The notes under the pieces are model-generated. The model was not told where the DNA came from, searched no databases, and saw nothing but the letters and a program-made list of their open reading frames with translations. The translations under genes were made by a program, and so were the position numbers. From contig JAZQHC010000008.1 in NCBI GenBank assembly GCA_045540335.1, positions 1 to 64,000 of the forward strand: DNA of 64,000 nt, in the 5' to 3' direction. Below are positions 51,239 to 60,719 of the stretch, in pieces. How positions within the stretch are numbered: the first letter of the stretch is position 1; the number at the start of each line of letters is the position of its first letter. The DNA is from RGIG7213 sp045540335 (GTDB lineage Bacteria > Bacillota > Clostridia > Oscillospirales > CAG-272).

Positions 51239-52408
51239 TCAACCCCTCTTATTATCTTTAATTTCAAGGCCTACAAATTTCAATGCATCCCTGTATTCTC
51301 TCACCTTTTCGGCATCCACACAATCGACCTTGGCCTTTGCCGCGGCAATATTACCGCGTTTTCCAAGCAAAACAGCCCCCCAACGATACGCCCATACAAA
51401 CGGCAAAAGATACTTGCGTTTCTTTAATATCGGATAGGCAAATTTCATTTCTGATGCAGGTGGAAATACAAGCTTTAAAAAAGCCTTGAATTTCGTGTTT
51501 TTATTTCCGCTTACAGCCTGGGAAACTATTCTGTTTTCAAATGTACCGTACGCCCCGGCGGAAACGATTACCTTCGTAATAAGATCAACAACCTCATTCG
51601 ATTTTGCACCGTAAAACCAAACGTCTATAAGATTTAAAATATTGCCGTAAAAGTCTTCAAGACCCATTTCTGCCAAAACAGTCGTTACATATTTTTCATC
51701 ATACGTTTGATTATTACGCAAAACGAACATATCCGTTATATGCTTAATACCAACGCCGCCATCTATATAATGTTTCGCAAGGTGTGCAAACACGTATATA
51801 TAGTGTTCAACAGGCAAAAGATGGTATCTGTATTCGGCGTTTTCAACAGATTGTGCAAGCGCCCACGGATCTTCAAAATGCTTTGCAAGCCGATCGTGCC
51901 TTTCCGGCACAAGGCACTTGTGCATTTCTACGGTTATTTTACCTTTTTTGAATATAAATTCATGAACGCTTTCCTGCGTTTCTTCAAACCCAAGCGAAAG
52001 CATTATTCCGCTTATTTTATCATGATCATTTATATCAATAAGGATGTCGGCATCGCACATTTCACGCATATCCGCCTTGGGATACAGATCCTTCAAAATA
52101 ACGCCTTTTAAAAGCATATGCTTAATGGCATTACTCTCAAGCGCATCGCATACAGCACCTATTTCGTAAGCTTGATTTTCGCATACGATAAGATTTTTAC
52201 AACTACGTGAAAACATCGTTTTCATAACGGGATTTTGTATGTCTGCCCCACACAAAAGCGCCCCTTCGTAAATGATATTCGTAATCTGATGTTCTTTGGC
52301 AATTTTTATATATTGTTCGCTATAAAAATCTTCGGGCAAAACGCCGTTTTCCGTTTTCAAAGCGCATTTGATCAACGGAATAACGCCAAGCTGGATCAGA
52401 TCATTCAT
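51239..52408 (-). CDS. Nucleotidyltransferase-fold protein (NTP_transf_5 type)
   Basis: 389 residues. The start at 52408 overlaps the capE stop (ATGA). The middle has LLKGVILKDLYPKADMREMCDADILID, the G-[S/x]-x-D-x-D type core of the NTP_transf_5 family, with the Asp pair in CDADILID that should bind metal. It lies between capE and capF, within the FucNAc genes. Family members occur in capsule and exopolysaccharide loci; their reaction is not established. It might modify a lipid or sugar carrier or act as a regulator. Confidence 0.8.
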   Translation of the reverse strand: MNDLIQLGVIPLIKCALKTENGVLPEDFYSEQYIKIAKEHQITNIIYEGALLCGADIQNPVMKTMFSRSCKNLIVCENQAYEIGAVCDALESNAIKHMLLKGVILKDLYPKADMREMCDADILIDINDHDKISGIMLSLGFEETQESVHEFIFKKGKITVEMHKCLVPERHDRLAKHFEDPWALAQSVENAEYRYHLLPVEHYIYVFAHLAKHYIDGGVGIKHITDMFVLRNNQTYDEKYVTTVLAEMGLEDFYGNILNLIDVWFYGAKSNEVVDLITKVIVSAGAYGTFENRIVSQAVSGNKNTKFKAFLKLVFPPASEMKFAYPILKKRKYLLPFVWAYRWGAVLLGKRGNIAAAKAKVDCVDAEKVREYRDALKFVGLEIKDNKRG

Positions 52409-53457
52409 TTGCGTATTTCCTTAAATTTTTCCAATTCAGATCTTATGTAATCAAGCGACAACAGCTTTTCTTTAACCTCTTCTACATCCAACATACGCGT
52501 ATTGGAGGAGTTAAACTGTACAAGTAAATTACGGCTTGTATTACCTTTTTTAACGTATTTATCATAGTTAAGATCTCGGGTATCAGCAGGAACTCTGTAA
52601 AAATCGCCAAGATCTACTGCGGTAGAACACTCTTCATTTGTAAGAAGTGTTTCATACATTTTTTCACCGTGACGAATACCGATTATTTTTATTTCAGTTT
52701 CGGGGGCAAACAGCTCTTTTACCGCTTCTGCAAGCGTATGGATCGTACAAGCAGGGGCTTTTTGAACGAATATATCACCTGATGTGCCGTTTTCAAAAGC
52801 GAAAAGCACAAGATCCACCGCTTCTTCCAAGGACATGACAAATCTGGTCATTTCAGGCTCTGTTATAGTAATGGGATTACCTGCTTTTATCTGATCTATC
52901 CACAATGGAATAACCGATCCTCTGCTGCACATTACGTTGCCGTATCTTGTACAGCATATTTTAGTTTTTTCCGGCGAAACTGTTCTTGATTTTGCTACAA
53001 CTACCTTTTCCATCATTGCTTTGCTTGTACCCATTGCATTAACCGGATACGCCGCTTTATCGGTAGAAAGGCAGATAACAGACTTTACACCCGCATCAAT
53101 TGCGGCAGTAAGAACGTTTTCCGTACCTAAAACGTTTGTTTTAACAGCTTCAAGCGGAAAATATTCGCACGAAGGCACTTGTTTCAAGGCAGCCGCGTGA
53201 AAAACATAATCAACCCCGTACATAGCGTTTTTAACACTTGCCAATTCTCTTACGTCGCCTATGAAAAATTTTATTTTATCTGAAACTTCGGGCATCAAGG
53301 CTTGAAATTCATGGCGCATATCATCTTGCTTTTTTTCATCGCGTGAAAATATACGTATTTCGCCTATATCTGTTTTCAAAAAGCGCCTTAAAACCGCGTT
53401 TCCGAACGACCCGGTTCCACCTGTTATAAGTAAGGTTTTACCTGTAAATAAAGACAT
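52405..53457 (-). CDS. capE: UDP-GlcNAc 4,6-dehydratase/5-epimerase (CapE/WbjB-like)
   Basis: 350 residues behind GGAAGGG. The NAD(P)-binding TGGTGSFG (residues 12-19), FSRDEKKQ, FHAAALKQVP, and STDKAAYPVNAMGTSKAMMEK with the catalytic region where Met-Lys replaces the usual Tyr-Lys, all point to the CapE/FlaA1 group. Together with CapF and CapG it makes UDP-L-FucNAc. The first enzyme of the FucNAc route, it leads three sugar-nucleotide genes. Confidence 0.92.
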   Translation of the reverse strand: MSLFTGKTLLITGGTGSFGNAVLRRFLKTDIGEIRIFSRDEKKQDDMRHEFQALMPEVSDKIKFFIGDVRELASVKNAMYGVDYVFHAAALKQVPSCEYFPLEAVKTNVLGTENVLTAAIDAGVKSVICLSTDKAAYPVNAMGTSKAMMEKVVVAKSRTVSPEKTKICCTRYGNVMCSRGSVIPLWIDQIKAGNPITITEPEMTRFVMSLEEAVDLVLFAFENGTSGDIFVQKAPACTIHTLAEAVKELFAPETEIKIIGIRHGEKMYETLLTNEECSTAVDLGDFYRVPADTRDLNYDKYVKKGNTSRNLLVQFNSSNTRMLDVEEVKEKLLSLDYIRSELEKFKEIRK

Positions 53458-53476
53458 AACTATACCCTTCCTGTGT

Positions 53477-54766
53477 TTAATTATTCTTGTTTTTTAAAAA
53501 ATTTTTAATCAAAACGGGGTTAAGCCCCAATATTATCAACTTGTTATTTTCTCTTAAAGGCTTTAAAATGATTCCCGTTACTACGTTGGTGAAAAACTGT
53601 GTTATAACTGAAGCGCCCGCCGCCCCCATTTCGCCCCAAAGAGGGATAAAGATCGCATTAAGCACTATGTTAAGCACCGCACCAAATAGATTTATCCGCC
53701 ACAAATATTTTTGCTTTCCTTCCGAAAGTATCCACACATCACGTACCGCGCCCATATACGAAAAAGTGGTAAACCAAACGCAAAGACGCAATATTGGAAC
53801 GGATGGAATAAAATCGGCACCGTTCATTATGTAAATAATCGGATATGCAAGCGCCGTCATGGCTATGCTTTGTAAAAGAGAAAGATATATTATTATACAA
53901 TACAAAAGGCTTACGCTTTTATTAAACGCTTCCGTTCCCTTTTTGCGATCCTCAAATATCATTGGAAGCAAGGCGTCTATTATTGCACAGAACAAAAACG
54001 ATGTAATGCTTGCACAGTTTGCCGCAGCAGAATAATATCCCGTGGCATCGTCGCCCTTCATAAGATTTAGCATTATTTTATCGGTTTGGGCAAAAAGCGT
54101 TATCATCATTGATGAAATTATATAATACTTGCTTTTTGACAGCATTCTTTTCAAAACATCAAACGAAAAAGCAAGCCTTTGCCCACCCATTTTGGAATAT
54201 AAAACAAACAAGCCCAATGAAACAAGCAAATACCCGATAGCATCAGAAACGGCAAACCAATATATATTTTTATTCAATATTATCAATGCGCCCTTATACA
54301 AAAAGGTGATCGAATAGACGGCAAGAGATATAAACGCCGTATATTTTGATAAATATTTTGATTGAAACCAAAACCTTATCAATTCAAATGATTGGAACAG
54401 CAATACAAAGCTATATAAAGCACACACGATTATCGTATCTGTTTTATTGGCGTTTGCAGTAAATACGAAACACACCATTCCCACCATGCAAGCCAACGCG
54501 GTTATCGCGCTGGCAAGCAATGAAGAGCCGTATATTTTTCCCTCTTCCTCCGGGTAATCTACCGTTTGCTGAACAAGTATTTCCCTGAATCCAAGCTGGG
54601 ATATCGGCAGTAAAAACGCTGCCACGGATATTGCATAGTTTAACACACCGTACAGTGAAGGGCCGAGATATCGCGTAACAAACGCAGTAATCACAAGTCC
54701 TAAAACTGCCTGCGATAACCTGCAAACCAGCATCCAGGATAAATTACTGACAACTTTATTTTTCAT
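53477..54766 (-). CDS. Polysaccharide flippase (Wzx/MATE-like)
   Basis: 429 residues with about 12 to 14 membrane helices. It opens KVVSNLSWMLVCRLSQAVLGLVITAFVTRYLGPSLYGVLNYA and contains SQLGFREILVQ and WFQSKY, typical of the Wzx/PST flippase group. It would flip undecaprenyl-linked repeat units to the outer face. Its start overlaps the end of the glycosyltransferase gene by 11 bp. Confidence 0.93.
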   Translation of the reverse strand: MKNKVVSNLSWMLVCRLSQAVLGLVITAFVTRYLGPSLYGVLNYAISVAAFLLPISQLGFREILVQQTVDYPEEEGKIYGSSLLASAITALACMVGMVCFVFTANANKTDTIIVCALYSFVLLFQSFELIRFWFQSKYLSKYTAFISLAVYSITFLYKGALIILNKNIYWFAVSDAIGYLLVSLGLFVLYSKMGGQRLAFSFDVLKRMLSKSKYYIISSMMITLFAQTDKIMLNLMKGDDATGYYSAAANCASITSFLFCAIIDALLPMIFEDRKKGTEAFNKSVSLLYCIIIYLSLLQSIAMTALAYPIIYIMNGADFIPSVPILRLCVWFTTFSYMGAVRDVWILSEGKQKYLWRINLFGAVLNIVLNAIFIPLWGEMGAAGASVITQFFTNVVTGIILKPLRENNKLIILGLNPVLIKNFLKNKNN

Positions 54767-55949
54767 TTCCCAAATACAGACCTAAATATTCTGAAAACCT
54801 TTCCTTGTCATTGAAGCGTGATGCCCTTTTAAGGCATGCTTCTTTGGTGAATGGTTTTTCATTTTTTATATATTCTATCGCAGATATAAGATCATCGGTA
54901 TCAGCCTTTACAACCATGCCGCAGGTGCTATCTATAATTTCCGGGCTGCCGCCCGTATCAAACGTTACAACAGGCGTTCCGCAAGCCAAAGCTTCTATAT
55001 TGACCGTAGGAAAATTATCCTCTCTCGTAGGGTTAACAAATACGTCACACGACGTATATATTTCTGCCAGTTGCTTTTGATCTGTGGTTCTGTTTATAGA
55101 TATTATCCGTTTCGGTAATATTTTTTCAACGTTTTCATCAGTACCGACGAGAACGATAGCATAATCGTCAGACAGCTTATCAGCAAGCTGAACAAAAGCA
55201 TCAAGCCCTTTATTATAGCACCAATTAAAGCAAACACCGAGAATAGTAAACTTGTTTTCAATGCCGTATTGCTTTTTAAAGCTGCCGTAAGTGGGTTTAA
55301 ACAAATCAAGATCTATCCCATTATTTATCACCCTGACATCGTAATTTCCCAAAAAAGATCTTTTAACAAGGTCGGCAAGCCATTGTGATGGCGTTACGAT
55401 GGTAAGATCAAGATTGGCAAAAGCACTCTTTTTCTTTTCGTACAGCCAACTGCTTCTGTCAAAAAACCAACTGTAAGATTTAAAAAGCGGACATTTTTCG
55501 CATCCTGTTTCCCATTTTTCGCACCCACACGCGGAAAAGTACGGGCAGTACCCCGTAAATGCCCAACAATCGTGAAATGTCCAAACAAGGCGCAACTGTT
55601 TTTTTTGAAAATAAGAAAACAACATTTGCAAATCACAATTATGTGCATGTAAATTATGCAAATGAACGATATCGGGATTTTCGACTTCAATCAATTTGAT
55701 CAGTTTTTTAGTTACGTACTTCGCATTGAATCCGTAATTTCCGAAAACTCGCGACTTTAAAGCGTGAAGCTTTGTATAAACAGTATTTGAATATTGAACA
55801 CCGTATTGCTTTTCTGCATCTACTCCGTGAGAGGAACTGTAAAACACACGGCTTTCAATTTCATTTTGTTTCAATAGCTGTGCAATAGATGCACATATTT
55901 TACCCGTGCTTGAAACACCGCACGTTATATTTATTTGAATGACCTTCAT
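54756..55949 (-). CDS. Glycosyltransferase family 4
   Basis: 397 residues. The ATG at 55949 overlaps the previous stop (ATGA); the ribosome site is poor, so translational coupling is likely. NITCGVSSTGKI near the start, DIVHLHNLHAHN, VWTFHDCWAFTGYCPYFSACGC (a Cys-rich loop) and the C-terminal PTREDNFPTVNIEALACGTPVVTFDTGGSPEI are typical of GT4. It adds a sugar to the lipid-linked repeat unit; donor unknown. Confidence 0.93.
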   Translation of the reverse strand: MKVIQINITCGVSSTGKICASIAQLLKQNEIESRVFYSSSHGVDAEKQYGVQYSNTVYTKLHALKSRVFGNYGFNAKYVTKKLIKLIEVENPDIVHLHNLHAHNCDLQMLFSYFQKKQLRLVWTFHDCWAFTGYCPYFSACGCEKWETGCEKCPLFKSYSWFFDRSSWLYEKKKSAFANLDLTIVTPSQWLADLVKRSFLGNYDVRVINNGIDLDLFKPTYGSFKKQYGIENKFTILGVCFNWCYNKGLDAFVQLADKLSDDYAIVLVGTDENVEKILPKRIISINRTTDQKQLAEIYTSCDVFVNPTREDNFPTVNIEALACGTPVVTFDTGGSPEIIDSTCGMVVKADTDDLISAIEYIKNEKPFTKEACLKRASRFNDKERFSEYLGLYLGNEK

Positions 55950-57025
55950 GACCACATTGACAAATACGGAAATACCTGAAGAACGTCTTCGCTTGAAACA
56001 ACCAATTTAACAAACCAAAACGTAAAGAAAATGCACATTACATATACCGAGGCATTGGTAACCGTCTTTAAAGATTTTTTGCCGTTCATAACTATTTTAG
56101 GAATCAAAATGGGAAGTAAAATAAGATAGTAATAATTCAAACGCATTACCAATGTATTTATAGGAGCAAAGCACTGAATGATAACAAGCACGTACAATAT
56201 ATTGCGCAATCCGCGTGTATCTTCATCAAGATGCTCTTCATCAGGTATCACGTAGGAATACACCATGAATATTACCAAAAGTATAAGTGTTGTATATGCA
56301 CCCGTATTTTGAATAAACGAATATTTTTCTGCATATTTTCCGCCAAGGCTTGTAAGAACCATTTTAAATATTGATTCATTCGTAACAAGTACAGCCCCCG
56401 CAACACACATAAATGCGATTGCCGTTTTTCTGCCAAATCGGATATAATACAAAGGATAAAGCAAAAAGATCATCAACGCCGAAATGTGGAAAGATGCTGC
56501 AAGAATTACAACAAGCACAAAGCCCATAAAATTCTTTTTCTTGACAAGGTGATACGCAGGCACAACGAACGCCATAGCGCATACCTGCCTTAAACCTGAA
56601 AAATACAAAGAAAACGGGCAAACAGCCGCAAAAATAACAACGCTTAAATACGGCATTTTACTTTCTTTTTTGTAAAGCATCCAAATCGGAATAAGCGAGA
56701 TCAATGCAACTGTAATAAGGAATAAGCGGAAGCTTGATGTTGTAGTAGCTATCAAATATTCAAGCATGTGATATCCATACTCGATATCGTAGGTTTCTAC
56801 TATATGCATGAATTTGTTTTCGATAGTTTCGTTAAACAAAACCTCGTAGTTGGCAACATCTATTCCGCAATCGATATTTCTGCACGAAAGCAGTATTATC
56901 ATAATGATAAAAAAAGACCCGATTATCCATTTATTAAATTTAAATCTGCGGGATTCAAACGTGAAAAAATTCACAAAGAGCGCAAATATTGCAGGGACGC
57001 CTATTAGTATAAAATAAGGAACCAT
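55946..57025 (-). CDS. EpsG/Wzy-type polysaccharide polymerase
   Basis: 359 residues with about ten membrane helices. RNIDCGIDVANYEVLFNE and YDIEYGYHMLEYLI after the second helix, SGLRQVCAMAF in the middle and many aromatic residues match the EpsG family. In a Wzx/Wzy pathway it would polymerise the repeat units outside the membrane. It sits between two glycosyltransferases. Confidence 0.88.
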   Translation of the reverse strand: MVPYFILIGVPAIFALFVNFFTFESRRFKFNKWIIGSFFIIMIILLSCRNIDCGIDVANYEVLFNETIENKFMHIVETYDIEYGYHMLEYLIATTTSSFRLFLITVALISLIPIWMLYKKESKMPYLSVVIFAAVCPFSLYFSGLRQVCAMAFVVPAYHLVKKKNFMGFVLVVILAASFHISALMIFLLYPLYYIRFGRKTAIAFMCVAGAVLVTNESIFKMVLTSLGGKYAEKYSFIQNTGAYTTLILLVIFMVYSYVIPDEEHLDEDTRGLRNILYVLVIIQCFAPINTLVMRLNYYYLILLPILIPKIVMNGKKSLKTVTNASVYVMCIFFTFWFVKLVVSSEDVLQVFPYLSMWS

Positions 57026-57038
57026 CCTCTTTTTCCCC

Positions 57039-58004
57039 TTACTGTGTTTTGACTTTTTTTACAACCATGTAGTATATTTTGCGAACAAATGGCCTTAATG
57101 AGCCGTAAAATTTCAATCCGTTCAATCTGAACACATGGCTGAATGAAAAAATCTTTTTTTCCTTGCCTATTTTTATGCACTCATCAACTATTTGTTTATT
57201 GTCGTATATAGCGTGATATTTAGAAAACTTATACAGAAGATTATATTCTTTGCAAGAAAGCTGTACTATCTTGTCTATCATCATATCAAAAACAGCTTTA
57301 CTGTCTTTTCTAAAAATTTCCCTGCCGGTTTGGGTAAGTTGTTTATCGTGTATTCTGTTTTGAACGTTGCGTTTTTCCGTATAAACCAACGGATAACCAA
57401 AGGTGAATATTTTAAGCCACATAAGCCAGTCCTGACAGTATCTTAACGATTCATCAAACTTGCCGCACCTGTTCAAAACTGTTTTCGGTATTAAAAAGGC
57501 GCATCCATTGAAAGTACCCGTTTTAAGAAATACGGAAAGTGCCTTTTGCCATTCTATAACCACACCGCTTTCAAACATTACAGTTTGCTTTATATTCGAT
57601 ATTTCCTTATCGTTAACGTCTATATGCATATCAGCACCGAAAGCAACAAGATCGGGAATATTGAATTTTTTCAGCATTTCTATTTGGGTTGATACCTTTT
57701 CGGGCAGATATTTATCATCATGCGAAAGCCATGAAAAATACGTACCTTTCATTTGCGATATTCCAAAATTCAAAGCAGATGAAACGCCGCCGTTTTCTTT
57801 TTTGAAATATCGTATCTTATCGCCGTATGACAATGCGATATTTTCAGTTTTCCCATCGTCGCAAGAGCCATCGTTAACAACGATTATTTCAATATTCGTA
57901 TATGTTTGTCCTAATGCGCTGTCGATAGCCTGCTTTAAAAAATTGCTTCCGTTATAAACAGGAATAATTATTGATACGAGAGGATCGCTGTTAGAGTTAA
58001 CCAT
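57039..58004 (-). CDS. Glycosyltransferase family 2
   Basis: 321 residues from the ATG at 58004 (GGTGGAAA upstream). VSIIIPVYNGSNFLKQAIDSALGQTYTNIEIIVVNDGS is the GT-A start; the metal-binding motif appears as SHDDKYLP, and CQDWLMWLKI is the acceptor-side acidic motif. First gene of the eight-gene operon. A possible minus-strand TATAAT lies at 58045-58050, but its -35 is poor. No initiating phosphoglycosyltransferase is in the window. Confidence 0.93.
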   Translation of the reverse strand: MVNSNSDPLVSIIIPVYNGSNFLKQAIDSALGQTYTNIEIIVVNDGSCDDGKTENIALSYGDKIRYFKKENGGVSSALNFGISQMKGTYFSWLSHDDKYLPEKVSTQIEMLKKFNIPDLVAFGADMHIDVNDKEISNIKQTVMFESGVVIEWQKALSVFLKTGTFNGCAFLIPKTVLNRCGKFDESLRYCQDWLMWLKIFTFGYPLVYTEKRNVQNRIHDKQLTQTGREIFRKDSKAVFDMMIDKIVQLSCKEYNLLYKFSKYHAIYDNKQIVDECIKIGKEKKIFSFSHVFRLNGLKFYGSLRPFVRKIYYMVVKKVKTQ

Positions 58005-58191
58005 TTTCCACCAAAACCGAATAAAAGTATTGCAGAAGCAAAACATTATACAAAACCACAAAAAATTTTACTCCTAATACTGATTATACAACAAAATATC
58101 AAAATCGTCAACCGTTTTACAATAATATTTATAAATAAATTCTTGTTAAATATAATATAATTTAATTACTTTCCAAACCTTTTAACGGTTA

Positions 58192-58220
58192 TTGACATAG
58201 TGTACAAAATAGTATATAAT
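58192..58220 (+). promoter_or_regulatory. Promoter of the GH99/WbsX-like gene
   Basis: Consensus TTGACA (58192-58197), 17-bp spacer and TATAAT (58215-58220), 37 bp before the start. Confidence 0.85.
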
Positions 58221-58257
58221 GTCACTATGAATATTTAATCTGTTTAGGGGTGTAAAA

Positions 58258-60036
58258 ATGAAAGAATTTATTGATCTTATGCAAGACACTTGGGCGGCAA
58301 GCGACGATCTTAAACGCGAATTACCGTTGAATATACAAAAAGACGGTATTGATCGTAAAGTGGGTATTTTCTATTTTATGTGGCACGAAGGAAACGGCCC
58401 TTTGATGGATCATAGCCTTGCATACGCTATGGGCGGAATTGAAGAATTTGAAAAGATGTTAACGATGGGCTCGCGCGGTTTTGCACATTATTGGGCAGAA
58501 CCGTATTTCGGATACTACCGTTCTGACGACGAGTGGGTAATTCGCAAGCACGCGTACCAGCTTGCCAATGCAGGTATAGATTTTATATTTTTCGATGTAA
58601 CGAACGGCTTGATATACAAAAACGTTCTTCTTACAATACTTGACGTGTGGATGCAAATAAGAAAAGAAGGTTACAAAACGCCGCAGATAATGTTCCACAC
58701 CGGTGATTCCATGCGCGAATCAAGCCATTCCTTTAATGATGTTTGGGATGCAATATACAGCAAGGGTCTTTATAGGGATCTGTGGTTCGAATGGGATAAT
58801 AAGCCGATTATTCTTGCACCGAGATGCTTGGTAGAATCATTAAGCGACGAACAAAAGGATTTCTTCACCTTCAGGTGCTCTTGGGCCGGAAGCGATGATG
58901 AATGGTACGCATCAACAAACGGAAACGGCGCGTGGCCGTGGGCAGATATGCACCCGCAAAAGCCGGGCAAATCCGAAAGCGGCGAAATTGAACAAGCCGT
59001 TGTTATGTGCGGATTTTGGGCAAACGGAAGCTTTGGTACTAATGCAGGCAGAAGCTATCACAACGGTGTACAACCGCACGGTGCAAACGAACGTGACTAT
59101 GCATTTTCATTGATACAAACCACAACGCCGTTAGGGCTTGCTTATCAAGAACAGTTTGACCATGCAGTACGTGACATAAATCCGCCATTGATAATGATAA
59201 CAGGCTGGAACGAATGGTGGGCAGGCAGGTGGGATAATACCCTTCCCAATGGCGGCAACCCCGCACAGGGGCAGCTGATTGCAAACACATATATTGTAGA
59301 AGCAACAGACGAAAGAAGAAGAAACTATTTTGTTGATAACCTGAACGGTGAATATTCGCGTGATATAGAAGCTTGCAAAGGCTTATTTAAAGATAATTAC
59401 TATTACCAAACAGTCGCAAATATACGCAAATACAAAGGGACCCGCAACGTTCCGTTTGCAGAAGGTCAAAAAACGATTGATATACACGGCAGTATAGAAC
59501 AATGGAATGACGTACTGCCCGAATATCTTGATTACAAGGGTGATACAGTTAAAAGAGATTTTGATTCTTACGTAGGGAACCTTCACTACACTAACGACAG
59601 CGGAAGAAACGACCTTTGTCGCATGAAGGTTTCAATGGATGAAGAAAACGTGTACTTCTATGCAGAATGTGCAGAAGATATTACACCTGCAGAAGGTACT
59701 AACTGGATGAACCTGTTCATCAATGCGGATCGCAACCCATATACAGGCTGGCACGGCTATAATTTCGTAGTCAACAGATTCAGAAACGACAGTAAAGTAT
59801 CTGTTGAAATGTTCAAAAATGGAAAGTGGGAGCCTGAACAAGTCGCCGAAGCAGAGTACACGATTTACAAAAATGTAATTCAGATTAAAATTTCAAAATC
59901 AATATTGGGCGTAAGGAAAACATTTGAATTTAAGTGGGCGGATAATTCCGTTACAGACGGTGATATAATGCAATTCATAGACATGGGTGACTGCGCACCT
60001 AACGACCGCTTCAATTACGTTTATATTAAACGTTAA
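58258..60036 (+). CDS. Intracellular TIM-barrel glycosidase-like protein (GH99/WbsX-like) with CBM9-like tail
   Basis: 592 residues, no signal peptide. The N-terminal 380 residues read as a GH71/GH99/WbsX-type barrel: VGIFYFMWHEGN, RGFAHYWAEPYFGYY, NAGIDFIFFDVTNG, and a late ITGWNEWWAG, where acidic residues at strand ends are probable catalytic candidates. The last 170 residues (DIHGSIEQWNDVLPEY, VYFYAECAEDI, NLFINADRN) resemble a CBM9/DOMON beta-sandwich. Members of this group act on mannose- or capsule-type glycans. It is divergent from the polysaccharide operon and upstream of a small lipoprotein. The cellular location is unusual for a carbohydrate-binding module. Confidence 0.7.
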   Translation: MKEFIDLMQDTWAASDDLKRELPLNIQKDGIDRKVGIFYFMWHEGNGPLMDHSLAYAMGGIEEFEKMLTMGSRGFAHYWAEPYFGYYRSDDEWVIRKHAYQLANAGIDFIFFDVTNGLIYKNVLLTILDVWMQIRKEGYKTPQIMFHTGDSMRESSHSFNDVWDAIYSKGLYRDLWFEWDNKPIILAPRCLVESLSDEQKDFFTFRCSWAGSDDEWYASTNGNGAWPWADMHPQKPGKSESGEIEQAVVMCGFWANGSFGTNAGRSYHNGVQPHGANERDYAFSLIQTTTPLGLAYQEQFDHAVRDINPPLIMITGWNEWWAGRWDNTLPNGGNPAQGQLIANTYIVEATDERRRNYFVDNLNGEYSRDIEACKGLFKDNYYYQTVANIRKYKGTRNVPFAEGQKTIDIHGSIEQWNDVLPEYLDYKGDTVKRDFDSYVGNLHYTNDSGRNDLCRMKVSMDEENVYFYAECAEDITPAEGTNWMNLFINADRNPYTGWHGYNFVVNRFRNDSKVSVEMFKNGKWEPEQVAEAEYTIYKNVIQIKISKSILGVRKTFEFKWADNSVTDGDIMQFIDMGDCAPNDRFNYVYIKR

Positions 60037-60055
60037 CTTGACGGAGGCTTTGAAT

Positions 60056-60595
60056 ATGAAAAAAATATTATTGATAATACTGTCCTTAACACTGCTTCTT
60101 TCCGGATGCGGTAAAAAACCCGGAGAAGGTTTGATATTGCTTCATAAAGGTTCTGCAAATATCGAATTTCTTAAAGATGTTTGGAGAGAAGAAACACAAA
60201 TAGACTTACCTAATGATGTTGAAATAGAGGTCTTATTCGATGATTTCAGTGCAGAAGAATACGCGGGATCTTCTTTGTGTATTGCAAACTTTGAAAAATC
60301 TGAATATTCAGATTCTATGATTTCACAAATAGAGCTTCGGGAAAATTGGAAAAAATCTCCGATAGATGAAAAATGCAAGCAATATTTAACAGAAGCCATT
60401 CAAAAGGCAGGTATTGCATTGCCCGATTTTGAGAACGGTTACTACATGGGCAAATTCGTTTGTTGGATAGATAACGAAGAAAAGATAATCTACAGCCCTG
60501 ATGAACCCACCGATATTGAGATTATAACTGTTTCGTATTGGGATGAAACGGCGAAAATAATGTACTACTATTGTCTTGTACCGCAAATTTCTTAA
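60056..60595 (+). CDS. Small lipoprotein of unknown function
   Basis: 179 residues from the ATG at 60056 behind ACGGAGG. Signal peptide with lipobox LLLSGC, then a mixed, acidic sequence without a recognised domain. It may be co-transcribed with the GH99-like gene, 19 bp upstream. I do not recognise a family. Confidence 0.75.
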   Translation: MKKILLIILSLTLLLSGCGKKPGEGLILLHKGSANIEFLKDVWREETQIDLPNDVEIEVLFDDFSAEEYAGSSLCIANFEKSEYSDSMISQIELRENWKKSPIDEKCKQYLTEAIQKAGIALPDFENGYYMGKFVCWIDNEEKIIYSPDEPTDIEIITVSYWDETAKIMYYYCLVPQIS

Positions 60596-60633
60596 ATATA
60601 ATCACTATTTTACAAATCATTTTCGGACATAAC

Positions 60634-60675
60634 AAAATACCGTCTGCAACCATTCGATGGTACAGACGGTATTTT
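60634..60675. terminator. Bidirectional terminator between the lipoprotein and GH3 genes
   Basis: AAAATACCGTCTG/CAGACGGTATTTT with an inner CCAT/ATGG turn; A and T runs on both sides serve the convergent genes. Confidence 0.85.
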
Positions 60676-60719
60676 TTATTTACTTATTGCCTTTAAATTC
60701 AATCAAAAATACTTTTTAA

